From NCBI GenBank assembly GCA_902481695.1, contig CABSXY010000044.1:1-11051 (forward strand): a stretch of DNA of 11,051 nucleotides, given 5' to 3'. Of this stretch, positions 1 to 6,336 are shown piece after piece. The stretch's first letter is position 1, and each line of letters opens with the position of its first letter. The position numbers and the translations under genes are program-made. The stretch is from an uncultured Haemophilus sp. GTDB lineage: Bacteria; Pseudomonadota; Gammaproteobacteria; Enterobacterales; Pasteurellaceae. Under the pieces are notes generated by a model, which saw nothing but the letters and a program-made list of their open reading frames with translations, was not told the DNA's origin and searched no databases.

Positions 1-790
1 GAGAAAAATCAAATAAATGGACTTCTAATAATTGTATCGTACCGTTAATCGTTGGGCGTTTTCCCATGTTGGCGACGCCATCAAAAATCTCGCCTGATTT
101 CAACCGCACTTTCACCGCATAAACGCCTTTAACCGGGTTCACTTGGCGATGTAAGCGAACATTCGCAGTAGGAAAACCAATGGTTCGGCCTAATTTATTG
201 CCGTGGATCACGCGTCCAAAAATACGATAAGGCTTGCCGAGTAAATTTTGCGCATGCTGTAAATCATCTTTTGCTAGTGCTTCACGGATAGCGGTGCTAC
301 TGATACGTAACTCATCTAAACAGAAGGTGCGGCTGTCTTCTACTTCAAAACCAAACCGCTTTCCAGCTTGTTGCAACATCGCAAAATTGCCTAAACGCTT
401 CGCACCAAATTTGAAATCATCACCAATGCTGAGAAACTTCACATTTAATTTTCGCACAAGCCAATCTTCAATAAATTGTTCTGCCGGAAGATCAGCAAAA
501 GTGCGGTCAAATTTTGCGACGATCACCACATCCACACCCGCCTGAGCTAAATAATGTAATTTATCTCTTAATCGCATTAAACGCGCAGGCGCTTTGTCGC
601 CCATAAAATATTCGCGCGGTTGCGGCTCGAAAAGCATCACCGCCATGGGTAAATTCAGCGCATTCGCTTTCTGACGAAGATGACGCAAAATCGCCTGATG
701 CCCCAAATGCACCCCATCAAAATTGCCAATGGTTAATGCGCACCCTGACAAATATGGCTGTGTATTATGAAGCCCACGAATTAATTGCAT
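1..790 (-). CDS. ribF: Bifunctional riboflavin kinase / FAD synthetase RibF (3' end cut by window edge)
   Basis: RibF makes FMN from riboflavin and ATP, then adenylylates it to FAD in the cytoplasm. The first 263 codons are present, read from ATG at 790-788; the family is about 310 residues, so roughly 50 are missing. The N-terminal FAD synthetase domain shows GNFDGVHLGH (residues 22-31, the HxGH nucleotidyltransferase motif) and ISSTAIR (163-169). The C-terminal riboflavin kinase domain shows GRTIGFPTAN (201-210) with the PTAN motif, and LEVHLFDF near 255-262, which holds the glutamate taken as catalytic base in this family. In E. coli the downstream neighbour is ileS; here that side lies outside the window. 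The ATG overlaps an ATGTAATG string, so a start-stop ATG-TAA sits just before it. A strong promoter of its own lies at 827-855. Identification is secure. Confidence 0.96.
   Translation of the reverse strand, partial: MQLIRGLHNTQPYLSGCALTIGNFDGVHLGHQAILRHLRQKANALNLPMAVMLFEPQPREYFMGDKAPARLMRLRDKLHYLAQAGVDVVIVAKFDRTFADLPAEQFIEDWLVRKLNVKFLSIGDDFKFGAKRLGNFAMLQQAGKRFGFEVEDSRTFCLDELRISSTAIREALAKDDLQHAQNLLGKPYRIFGRVIHGNKLGRTIGFPTANVRLHRQVNPVKGVYAVKVRLKSGEIFDGVANMGKRPTINGTIQLLEVHLFDFS
103..111 (-). repeat. DNA-uptake signal sequence in ribF
   Basis: Exact ACCGCACTT, the minus-strand form of AAGTGCGGT; in ribF it encodes part of KVRL. Confidence 0.9.
499..507 (+). repeat. DNA-uptake signal sequence in ribF
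   Basis: Exact AAGTGCGGT on the plus strand; read in ribF it encodes part of DRTF. Confidence 0.9.
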
Positions 791-826
791 TACATCTTAT
801 CCAAAAAAACAAAAAATAATCGGTGC

Positions 827-855
827 ATTATAGCGGTAACTTAATGTTTTGTCAG
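827..855 (-). promoter_or_regulatory. Sigma70-type promoter for ribF, overlapping the 3' end of murJ
   Basis: On the minus strand the -35 box CTGACA (855-850, 5/6) is followed by 17 bases and a perfect -10 box TATAAT (832-827). Transcription would begin near 820, giving a leader of about 30 bases before the ribF ATG at 790. The -35 box lies inside the last codons of murJ, whose stop is at 843-841. ribF can therefore be transcribed independently of murJ. Confidence 0.72.
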
Positions 856-2415
856 TAAATGGTGTTTACGAACACCCAATAGTACCAATACACCTAAATA
901 AACGACCGCAGCTAGTCCGATTAACCAAGCTAGCCAATAGACACGCATTAAAAATGTCATGGCTGCCCATTCTTCAATTGATGGGCAGTTATACCAAAGC
1001 AAGCCGCCCATGGCTAAGGCTGCGCCTAAAACTTTTAGAAAAAAGACCGCGCTTTTACGTGAAAAATGGTACACATCCTCTTTCGCTAAACCACGATAAA
1101 GCAAATAAGCATTTAAGGTTGCCGACATCGCAGAAGCAATCGCCAACCCCACATAACTAAATGGAATCGCCAACACATTAAAGCCCATATTACTCACCAT
1201 GGCGATGATCCCGATTTTCACGGGCGTTTTAGTATCTTGGCGTGCATAATAGCCATTAGCTAGGATCTTAATCAGCATAAAGCTAAGTAAACCCGCATTG
1301 AATGCCCATAAAGAATAAGAAGCTGAGTGCACATCTGCTAAGGTAAAACTGCCTCGCATAAACAATACCAGTAACATCGGCTGGGCTAACACGGCAATAC
1401 CAATCGCAGCCGGCACGCCGAGTAATAAAATCATTCGTACGCCCCAGTCCATTGTGTTGCGAAAATCAACCGCACTTTGGGAAGAATTGTCTTCTCGATT
1501 CACATGATGGCGAGCAAGCGTCGGTAAAATCACGGTGGAAATTGCGATACCAAATAGACCAAGTGGAAACTCTAATAGACGATCAGAATAATAAAGCCAA
1601 CTAATAGAACCCGTCATTAAGAAACTGGCGATGACTGTATCAAGCAGCAAGTTGATTTGACTTACGGAAACTCCGAACAAGGCAGGAATCATCAATCGAC
1701 GAATTTTCGCTACCCCTTCATCATGCCACGCCCATTTCGGTTTTACGAGCAAGCCTGCTTTCTTCAAAAAAGGGATTTGGAATAAAAATTGTAGCAAACC
1801 ACCTAAGAAGATCCCGATGGCAAGGGCAAGATCAGGATTATCTAATCCTGGCGCGAGGAAAAGTGCGGTCGCAATCATCGCGATATTAAGTAAAACAGGC
1901 GAAAACGACATCACGCCAAATTTGCCTATCGTATTTAAAATCGCGCCTGAAAGTGCCACAAAGGTGACAAACCATAAATAAGGAAAAGTAATTTTTAAGA
2001 GTAAAGATGCTTGTTCAAATTTGTGTGCATCGGGTCCGTCATTTAGCCAATCGGTAAACCAACCCATCCCGAAGATCGCTGCCACAACAGGTGATCCCAC
2101 CATGGCAAGTAAAGTGACAATACTGACTAATCCGCCTAGCGTACCCGATACTTTCCCGATAAATTCTCGCGTTTTAGAAAGATCGCCCGATTTTTGATAT
2201 TCAGCTAATACAGGTACAAAGGCTTGAGAAAATGCGCCTTCCGCAAATAAACGACGTAAAAAGTTTGGGATACGGTTAGCGAATAAAAACACGTCTGCCG
2301 CCGCACCTGCACCGATTAAATGGGCAATCACCACATCGCGGACTAAACCTAACACACGGGACACTAATGTCATCCCACTCACGATAATGCCGGATTTTAA
2401 AAGTCGTTTACTCAA
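841..2415 (-). CDS. murJ: Lipid II flippase MurJ (MviN)
   Basis: MurJ moves lipid II, the peptidoglycan precursor, across the inner membrane. The 524-residue protein fits the MOP-superfamily flippase, which has 14 membrane helices. The sequence alternates hydrophobic stretches along its length and carries the family signature SRVLGLVRDVV (19-29), then FLRRLFAEGAFSQAFVPVL (52-70). R20, R26 and R54 align with arginines essential in E. coli MurJ. GVSVSQINLLLDTVIASFL and YYSDRLLEFPLG in mid-protein are also typical. The start appears to be TTG at 2415-2413, giving MSKRLLKSG, which lines up with the E. coli N-terminus; no better ATG is visible and the Shine-Dalgarno is weak. A possible -10 box TACAAT lies at 2452-2447 without a clear -35. 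Two uptake sequences fall inside. murJ is divergent from rpsT and followed by ribF. Confidence 0.95.
   Translation of the reverse strand: MSKRLLKSGIIVSGMTLVSRVLGLVRDVVIAHLIGAGAAADVFLFANRIPNFLRRLFAEGAFSQAFVPVLAEYQKSGDLSKTREFIGKVSGTLGGLVSIVTLLAMVGSPVVAAIFGMGWFTDWLNDGPDAHKFEQASLLLKITFPYLWFVTFVALSGAILNTIGKFGVMSFSPVLLNIAMIATALFLAPGLDNPDLALAIGIFLGGLLQFLFQIPFLKKAGLLVKPKWAWHDEGVAKIRRLMIPALFGVSVSQINLLLDTVIASFLMTGSISWLYYSDRLLEFPLGLFGIAISTVILPTLARHHVNREDNSSQSAVDFRNTMDWGVRMILLLGVPAAIGIAVLAQPMLLVLFMRGSFTLADVHSASYSLWAFNAGLLSFMLIKILANGYYARQDTKTPVKIGIIAMVSNMGFNVLAIPFSYVGLAIASAMSATLNAYLLYRGLAKEDVYHFSRKSAVFFLKVLGAALAMGGLLWYNCPSIEEWAAMTFLMRVYWLAWLIGLAAVVYLGVLVLLGVRKHHLLTKH
1469..1477 (-). repeat. DNA-uptake signal sequence in murJ
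   Basis: Exact ACCGCACTT; read in murJ it encodes part of SAVD, a common uptake-sequence peptide frame. Confidence 0.9.
1861..1869 (+). repeat. DNA-uptake signal sequence in murJ
   Basis: Exact AAGTGCGGT; read in murJ it encodes part of ATAL. Confidence 0.9.
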
Positions 2416-2561
2416 AATAGGGGTCTCTTCAAAAAAATTTGCCTTAATTGTATAGAATTTTTGTTTTTACGCTATATTCCAACGAAAAAAACTGATAAAA
2501 TCCTGCCCACATCGTTTGTGTGAGCCAATAGAAAGCGCTTTTTTTAAATAACGATGCTTAC

Positions 2562-2583
2562 TTTCGGTTGTGTCTCACCGAAA
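2562..2583. repeat. Seven-base inverted repeat upstream of the rpsT promoter
   Basis: TTTCGGT (2562-2568) and ACCGAAA (2577-2583) are perfect inverted repeats around an 8-base centre. There is no T-tract on either side, so this does not look like a terminator. It ends 17 bases before the rpsT -35 box, where an upstream-element or activator site would lie, and within the murJ/rpsT divergent region (2416-2681). No factor can be named. Confidence 0.4.
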
Positions 2584-2600
2584 TCAACACAAATTATTCA

Positions 2601-2629
2601 TTGACAAAAGTATAAAAAATCGGCATATT
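2601..2629 (+). promoter_or_regulatory. rpsT promoter with GC-rich discriminator
   Basis: A perfect -35 TTGACA (2601-2606) is followed by 17 bases and CATATT (2624-2629, 4/6 to the -10 consensus). The bases after the -10, CTACGCCC, form a GC-rich discriminator of the kind seen at promoters of ribosomal components under stringent (ppGpp/DksA) control. The transcript would start near 2636 with a leader of about 45 bases. The stringent control is inferred, not shown. Confidence 0.72.
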
Positions 2630-2669
2630 CTACGCCCTTATTTTGTCATAATCATCTAACAGAAATTTT

Positions 2670-2674
2670 AGGAG
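2670..2674 (+). promoter_or_regulatory. Shine-Dalgarno AGGAG that fixes the rpsT start at UUG 2682
   Basis: AGGAG stands 7 bases before the TTG at 2682 but only one base before another in-frame TTG at 2676. The spacing therefore selects 2682 as the start codon. Confidence 0.85.
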
Positions 2675-2681
2675 TTTGACC

Positions 2682-2945
2682 TTGGCTAATATCAAGTCAG
2701 CAAAAAAACGCGCGGTTCAATCTGAAAAACGCCGCCAACACAACGCAAGCCAACGCTCTATGATGCGTACTTACATCAAAAAAGTATATGCTCAAGTAGC
2801 AGCAGGTGAAAAAGCAGCAGCTGAAGCAGCATTCGTTGAAATGCAAAAAGTTGTTGACCGTATGGCTTCTAAAGGCTTAATCCACGCTAACAAAGCAGCA
2901 AACCACAAAGCTAAATTAGCTGCTCAAATCAAAAAATTAGCGTAA
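2682..2945 (+). CDS. rpsT: 30S ribosomal protein S20
   Basis: S20 is a small basic protein that binds 16S rRNA early in 30S assembly. The product has 87 residues, the same as E. coli S20, and starts MANIKSAKKRAVQSEKRR. The family landmarks RSMMRTYIKKVYAQV and KGLIHANKAANHKAKL follow. The start is a TTG codon at 2682: it gives the conserved MANIKSAKK N-terminus and sits 7 bases after AGGAG. E. coli rpsT also begins with UUG, a poor initiator linked to translational autoregulation by free S20, so the same control is likely here. The gene has its own promoter and terminator and is monocistronic. In E. coli rpsT lies divergent to ribF; here murJ sits between them. Confidence 0.98.
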   Translation: MANIKSAKKRAVQSEKRRQHNASQRSMMRTYIKKVYAQVAAGEKAAAEAAFVEMQKVVDRMASKGLIHANKAANHKAKLAAQIKKLA

Positions 2946-2971
2946 TTAAAGCATTAAAACAGCTTAAAAAT

Positions 2972-2999
2972 AAAACCGCACTTTGGTGCGGTTTTTGTT
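2972..2999 (+). terminator. rpsT intrinsic terminator containing a DNA-uptake sequence
   Basis: AAAACCGCAC (2972-2981), loop TTTG, and GTGCGGTTTT (2986-2995) form a perfect 10-bp stem, continuing into a T-rich tail (TTTTTGTTT). The left arm and loop contain the uptake 9-mer ACCGCACTT. The stop codon of rpsT is about 27 bases upstream. Confidence 0.88.
2975..2983 (-). repeat. DNA-uptake signal sequence in the rpsT terminator
   Basis: Exact ACCGCACTT forming the left arm and part of the loop of the rpsT terminator. Confidence 0.9.
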
Positions 3000-3038
3000 T
3001 GTCTTAAACCGTCCTGCCACAAACGTCTGATAACAAGC

Positions 3039-3066
3039 TTGCATTCCCCCCTTTAACCTGTAAACT
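3039..3066 (+). promoter_or_regulatory. Possible rnr promoter (weak)
   Basis: TTGCAT (3039-3044) and TAAACT (3061-3066) are spaced by 16 bases and lie 40 bases before the rnr ATG, downstream of the rpsT terminator. Each box matches consensus at 4 of 6 positions. It is the best candidate I see for starting the rnr-rlmB transcript, but it could be chance. Confidence 0.32.
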
Positions 3067-3105
3067 ACCCCACAACTTAAAAATTAATCATAAAATAAAC
3101 AATAA

Positions 3106-5451
3106 ATGACCAAAAAATCTTTTAAAAAAGCGGATCCAAATTATCAAAAAGAATTAGCCAAATACGCTAATCCGATCCCAAGCAGAGACTACATTCTGCA
3201 AATTATTCGTGAAAATAATGCCCCGATGAGTCGGGAAGAAATTCTGACCGCACTTTCAATTAAAAGTGACGAACAACAAGAAGCTATGCGCCGCCGCTTG
3301 CGTGCCATGGAAAATGATGGACAGTTAGTTTTTACTAAACGTAAACGCTATGCCTTGCCTGAAAAATTGGATTTATTCAAAGGCATGGTCATTGGCCATC
3401 GCGAAGGCTATGGCTTTTTACAAGTCGAAGGCAAAAAAGAAGATCTCTTTATTCCTAATCACCAAATGCAACGTGTAATGCATGGTGATTTTGTATTAGC
3501 CCAACCTGCAGGCTTAGATCGCCGTGGTCGTCGTGAAGTCCGTATTGTTCGCGTACTTGAAAGTCGTAAAAAACAAATTGTCGGCCGTTTCTTCTTAGAA
3601 AATGGCTTTAGCTATGTGGTGCCTGATGACAGCCGTATCGGACGAGATATTTTAGTCCCTAATGAACACCGCAATGGTGCCCGAATGGGACAAGTTGTCG
3701 TGGTTGAATTGCAAGAACGATCTGCCTCCTTCACTCAACCAGTTGGCATCATCACCGAAATTCTCGGTGACAATATGGCAAAAGGGATGGAAGTGGAAAT
3801 TGCCCTTCGTAATCATGACATTCCTCACCAATTCCCAAGTGCGGTCGAAAAATACGTTAAAAAATTCACGGAAGAAGTGCCTGAAGAAGCAAAAAAAGGC
3901 CGTGTGGATTTACGCAATCTGCCACTGGTTACCATTGATGGCGAAGATGCACGCGATTTTGATGATGCCGTATATTGCGAAAAAAGCGGTAAAGGCTGGA
4001 AACTTTGGGTGGCAATTGCCGATGTCAGCTACTATGTGCGTTTACGTTCGGCATTAGACACGGAAGCTTATAACCGAGGTAACTCCGTTTACTTCCCAAA
4101 TCGTGTTGTACCAATGTTGCCTGAGATTTTATCCAACGGATTGTGTTCACTGAATCCACAAGTTGATCGCTTGTGTATGGTGTGTGAAATGCACGTCTCT
4201 GCCAAAGGTAAACTTACGGACTATCGTTTTTATGAAGCGGTAATGAACTCTCATGCTCGCTTAACCTATACGAAAGTCGCGGCGATTTTAGACGGCGATG
4301 ATGAGCTCCGTACGCGTTATCAAGGACTTGTTCCACATTTAGAAGAATTGCATCATCTCTATCAAGCGTTACTCAATGCCCGTAAACAACGTGGTGCTAT
4401 TGATTTTGAAACCATTGAAACCAAATTTATTTTCAATGCCATGGGACGAATTGATCGCATTGAACCTGTTGTGCGAAATGATGCTCACAAAATCATTGAA
4501 GAATGCATGATTCTTGCGAATATTGCGGCGGCAAACTTTATGGAAAAACATAAAGAGCCTGCACTCTATCGTATTCATGCCACACCGAGTGAAGAAAAAC
4601 TGACGTCTTTCCGTGCATTCTTAAGCGAATGTGGTTTAAGCCTTGAAGGTGGCATGAAACCGACCACAAAAGATTATGCAAAATTGTTAGAGCAAGTGAA
4701 AGATCGTCCGGATCACGAACTCATTCAAACCATGTTGCTCCGTTCATTAAGCCAAGCGGTTTATCATGCGGATAATATCGGCCACTTTGGTTTGGCGTTA
4801 GAAGAATATGCACACTTCACTTCCCCGATTCGTCGTTATCCAGATTTAACTCTTCACCGTGGGATTAAGTATTTATTAGCAAAAGAAAAAGGCGCTAAAC
4901 GTAAAACTACAGATACTGGCGGCTATCACTATTCCTTTGATGAAATGGATTTATTAGGCGATCACTGCTCGATGACAGAACGCCGTGCCGATGATGCCAC
5001 TCGCGAAGTAGCAGATTGGCTGAAATGTGAATATATGCAAGATCACGTGGGTGCTGAATTTAGCGGAGTGATCTCATCTGTAACAGGCTTTGGCTTATTC
5101 GTACGTTTAGATGATTTATTCATTGACGGCTTAGTCCATATTTCCACTTTAGATAACGACTACTATCAATTTGATGCGGCAAAACAACGTTTGATCGGTG
5201 AAAATAGTGGTATGATCTACCGCCTTGGCGATAAAGTCAAAATTCGCGTGGTCGCCGTTCATTTAGAACAAAAAATGGTGGATTTCAGCTTAGTCGAAAG
5301 TGCCAGAAAACCACGTCGTGTGGGAAAAACAGCGAAACAAAAAGCGAAAAAAGTCTTTAAGGAACTGCCACCTAAAGCGTCAAAAAAACGTAAAAGTGCG
5401 GTTAAAAATAAAGATGTTTCTAAGAAACCGACGAGAAAACGGAAGAAATAA
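3106..5451 (+). CDS. rnr: Exoribonuclease R (RNase R)
   Basis: RNase R is a 3'-to-5' hydrolytic exonuclease that degrades structured RNA, including mRNA stems and defective rRNA. The 781-residue protein (E. coli 813) shows the full domain order: a winged-helix region at about 25-90, two cold-shock domains to about 245 (KGMVIGHREGYGFLQVEG starts the first), the RNB catalytic domain at about 265-600, an S1 domain at about 646-730 (GVISSVTGFGLFVRLD), and a lysine/arginine-rich tail of about 50 residues that helps unwind RNA in this family. The active-site aspartates D278, D284, D286 and D287 lie in DGEDARDFDDAV and match the E. coli set. SVYFPNRVVPMLPEILSNG is also characteristic. The start follows an A/T-only stretch without a Shine-Dalgarno. 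rlmB follows after 79 bases, as in the E. coli rnr-rlmB pair, but no nsrR precedes it. Confidence 0.97.
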   Translation: MTKKSFKKADPNYQKELAKYANPIPSRDYILQIIRENNAPMSREEILTALSIKSDEQQEAMRRRLRAMENDGQLVFTKRKRYALPEKLDLFKGMVIGHREGYGFLQVEGKKEDLFIPNHQMQRVMHGDFVLAQPAGLDRRGRREVRIVRVLESRKKQIVGRFFLENGFSYVVPDDSRIGRDILVPNEHRNGARMGQVVVVELQERSASFTQPVGIITEILGDNMAKGMEVEIALRNHDIPHQFPSAVEKYVKKFTEEVPEEAKKGRVDLRNLPLVTIDGEDARDFDDAVYCEKSGKGWKLWVAIADVSYYVRLRSALDTEAYNRGNSVYFPNRVVPMLPEILSNGLCSLNPQVDRLCMVCEMHVSAKGKLTDYRFYEAVMNSHARLTYTKVAAILDGDDELRTRYQGLVPHLEELHHLYQALLNARKQRGAIDFETIETKFIFNAMGRIDRIEPVVRNDAHKIIEECMILANIAAANFMEKHKEPALYRIHATPSEEKLTSFRAFLSECGLSLEGGMKPTTKDYAKLLEQVKDRPDHELIQTMLLRSLSQAVYHADNIGHFGLALEEYAHFTSPIRRYPDLTLHRGIKYLLAKEKGAKRKTTDTGGYHYSFDEMDLLGDHCSMTERRADDATREVADWLKCEYMQDHVGAEFSGVISSVTGFGLFVRLDDLFIDGLVHISTLDNDYYQFDAAKQRLIGENSGMIYRLGDKVKIRVVAVHLEQKMVDFSLVESARKPRRVGKTAKQKAKKVFKELPPKASKKRKSAVKNKDVSKKPTRKRKK
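3247..3255 (-). repeat. DNA-uptake signal sequence in rnr (5' part)
   Basis: Exact ACCGCACTT; encodes part of LTALS in the winged-helix region of RNase R. Confidence 0.9.
3837..3845 (+). repeat. DNA-uptake signal sequence in rnr (middle)
   Basis: Exact AAGTGCGGT; encodes part of PSAVE just before the RNB domain. Confidence 0.9.
5394..5402 (+). repeat. DNA-uptake signal sequence in rnr (3' tail)
   Basis: Exact AAGTGCGGT; encodes part of KSAV in the basic tail. Confidence 0.9.
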
Positions 5452-5465
5452 TATTTTTACCCAAT

Positions 5466-5497
5466 CTCCCCTGGCCCCTCTTTGCTAAAGAGGGAGG
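5466..5497. repeat. Intergenic dyad repeat resembling Haemophilus interspersed dyad sequences
   Basis: CCCTCTTT (5476-5483), loop GCT, and AAAGAGGG (5487-5494) form a perfect 8-bp inverted repeat, preceded by CTCCCCTGGC. From memory, short C-rich dyads of the CCCTCTTT/AAAGAGGG type recur between genes of Haemophilus and relatives, and the flank here fits. No T-tract follows on either strand, so it is a poor intrinsic terminator and would let rnr read into rlmB, perhaps with RNA processing at the hairpin. The family assignment cannot be tested from one copy. Confidence 0.55.
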
Positions 5498-5530
5498 ATA
5501 ATGACAAAAAATAATAAATAAGAGAACCCT

Positions 5531-6271
5531 ATGTCAGAAAATATCTATGGTATCCATGCTGTAAACAGCATTTTAGCAAATAGTCCTGAGCGTTTAATTG
5601 AAGTTTTTGTGCTGAAAGGCCGTGAAGATAAACGCCTACACCCCTTACTCAATGAGCTCTATGCTTTAGGTATTGCGGTGCAATTTGTAAACCGTCAAAC
5701 ATTAGATAAAAAATCCAACGGTGAAGTGCATCAAGGTGTGATTGCTCGCGTGCAAGAAGCCAAAGAGCTGAATGAACATGATTTGGATGAACTTCTTACT
5801 CGTAAACAAAATCCACTTTTATTAGTGCTTGATGGCGTGACGGATCCCCATAACCTAGGGGCCTGTCTACGTACTGCTGATGCTGCCGGTGTGAGCGCTG
5901 TTATTGTGCCAAAAGATAAATCCGCTCAACTCACTTCTATCGCACGTAAAGTGGCTTGCGGTGCTGCAGAGACTGTGCCATTAATTCGTGTTACTAACTT
6001 AGCGCGTACTTTGCGAGATCTACAACAAAATCATAATATTTGGGTAGTAGGTACGGCCGGCGAAGCAACAGAAACTATTTATCAAAGTAAACTTACTGGT
6101 TCTCTTGCCTTAGTGATGGGGGCCGAAGGTGAAGGCATGCGTCGTCTTACTCGTGAACATTGTGATCAACTCATTAGTATTCCAATGGCGGGCTCAGTTT
6201 CATCCCTCAACGTTTCCGTTGCGACGGGTGTATGTTTATTTGAAATTGTGAGACAACGTCTTGCAGCCTAA
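5531..6271 (+). CDS. rlmB: 23S rRNA (guanosine(2251)-2'-O)-methyltransferase RlmB
   Basis: RlmB puts a 2'-O-methyl group from S-adenosylmethionine on G2251 in the peptidyl-transferase P-loop of 23S rRNA. The 246 residues match E. coli RlmB (243) in length. An N-terminal substrate-binding domain (IYGIHAVNSIL at about 5-15, to about residue 75) precedes a SpoU/TrmH-type SPOUT knot domain. The three knot motifs are visible: DPHNLGACLRTADAAG (105-120, with N108 and R114), LVMGAEGEGMRRLT (194-207) and IPMAGSVSSLNVSVATG (217-233, with N227). The start has AAGAGA five bases upstream. It probably shares the rnr transcript. A symmetrical terminator follows. The near-identity of the motifs to E. coli RlmB makes the call secure among SpoU paralogues. 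Confidence 0.96.
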   Translation: MSENIYGIHAVNSILANSPERLIEVFVLKGREDKRLHPLLNELYALGIAVQFVNRQTLDKKSNGEVHQGVIARVQEAKELNEHDLDELLTRKQNPLLLVLDGVTDPHNLGACLRTADAAGVSAVIVPKDKSAQLTSIARKVACGAAETVPLIRVTNLARTLRDLQQNHNIWVVGTAGEATETIYQSKLTGSLALVMGAEGEGMRRLTREHCDQLISIPMAGSVSSLNVSVATGVCLFEIVRQRLAA

Positions 6272-6288
6272 AAATACGTGAAAAAACG

Positions 6289-6297
6289 ACCGCACTT
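6289..6297 (-). repeat. DNA-uptake signal sequence between rlmB and its terminator
   Basis: Exact ACCGCACTT, intergenic, six bases before the terminator stem; not part of a hairpin itself. Confidence 0.9.
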
Positions 6298-6303
6298 GAT
6301 ATA

Positions 6304-6335
6304 AAAAATGCCGATAAATCATTATCGGCATTTTT
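6304..6335. terminator. Bidirectional terminator between convergent rlmB and brnQ
   Basis: AAAAATGCCGATAA (6304-6317), loop ATCA, and TTATCGGCATTTTT (6322-6335) form a perfect 14-bp stem with A-tract and T-tract ends, so it works on paper in both directions. rlmB stops 32 bases to its left; the brnQ stop codon begins two bases after it. Confidence 0.9.
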
Positions 6336-6336
6336 A

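Noticed and set aside
849..1160. Plus-strand reading frame of 103 codons opposite murJ (and similar frames opposite ribF, rnr, brnQ and nhaA)
   Set aside because: They lie antisense or out of frame within well-supported genes, have no recognisable protein features or ribosome sites, and are shadows.
2532..2541. Palindrome AAAGCGCTTT followed by T's upstream of rpsT
   Set aside because: A 10-base palindrome has no room for a hairpin loop, and no gene ends here; probably chance.
2676..2681. TTG at 2676 as the rpsT start
   Set aside because: It is only one base from AGGAG and would add two residues before the conserved MANIKSAKK start at 2682.
5300..5488. Small frame ending in the rnr-rlmB gap
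   Set aside because: It overlaps the rnr basic tail in another frame and ends within the dyad repeat; its SPLAPLC ending is just the translated repeat.
5476..5494. Hairpin after rnr as a transcription terminator
   Set aside because: Neither side has a T-tract, and the pair rnr-rlmB is normally co-transcribed; treated as a dyad repeat.
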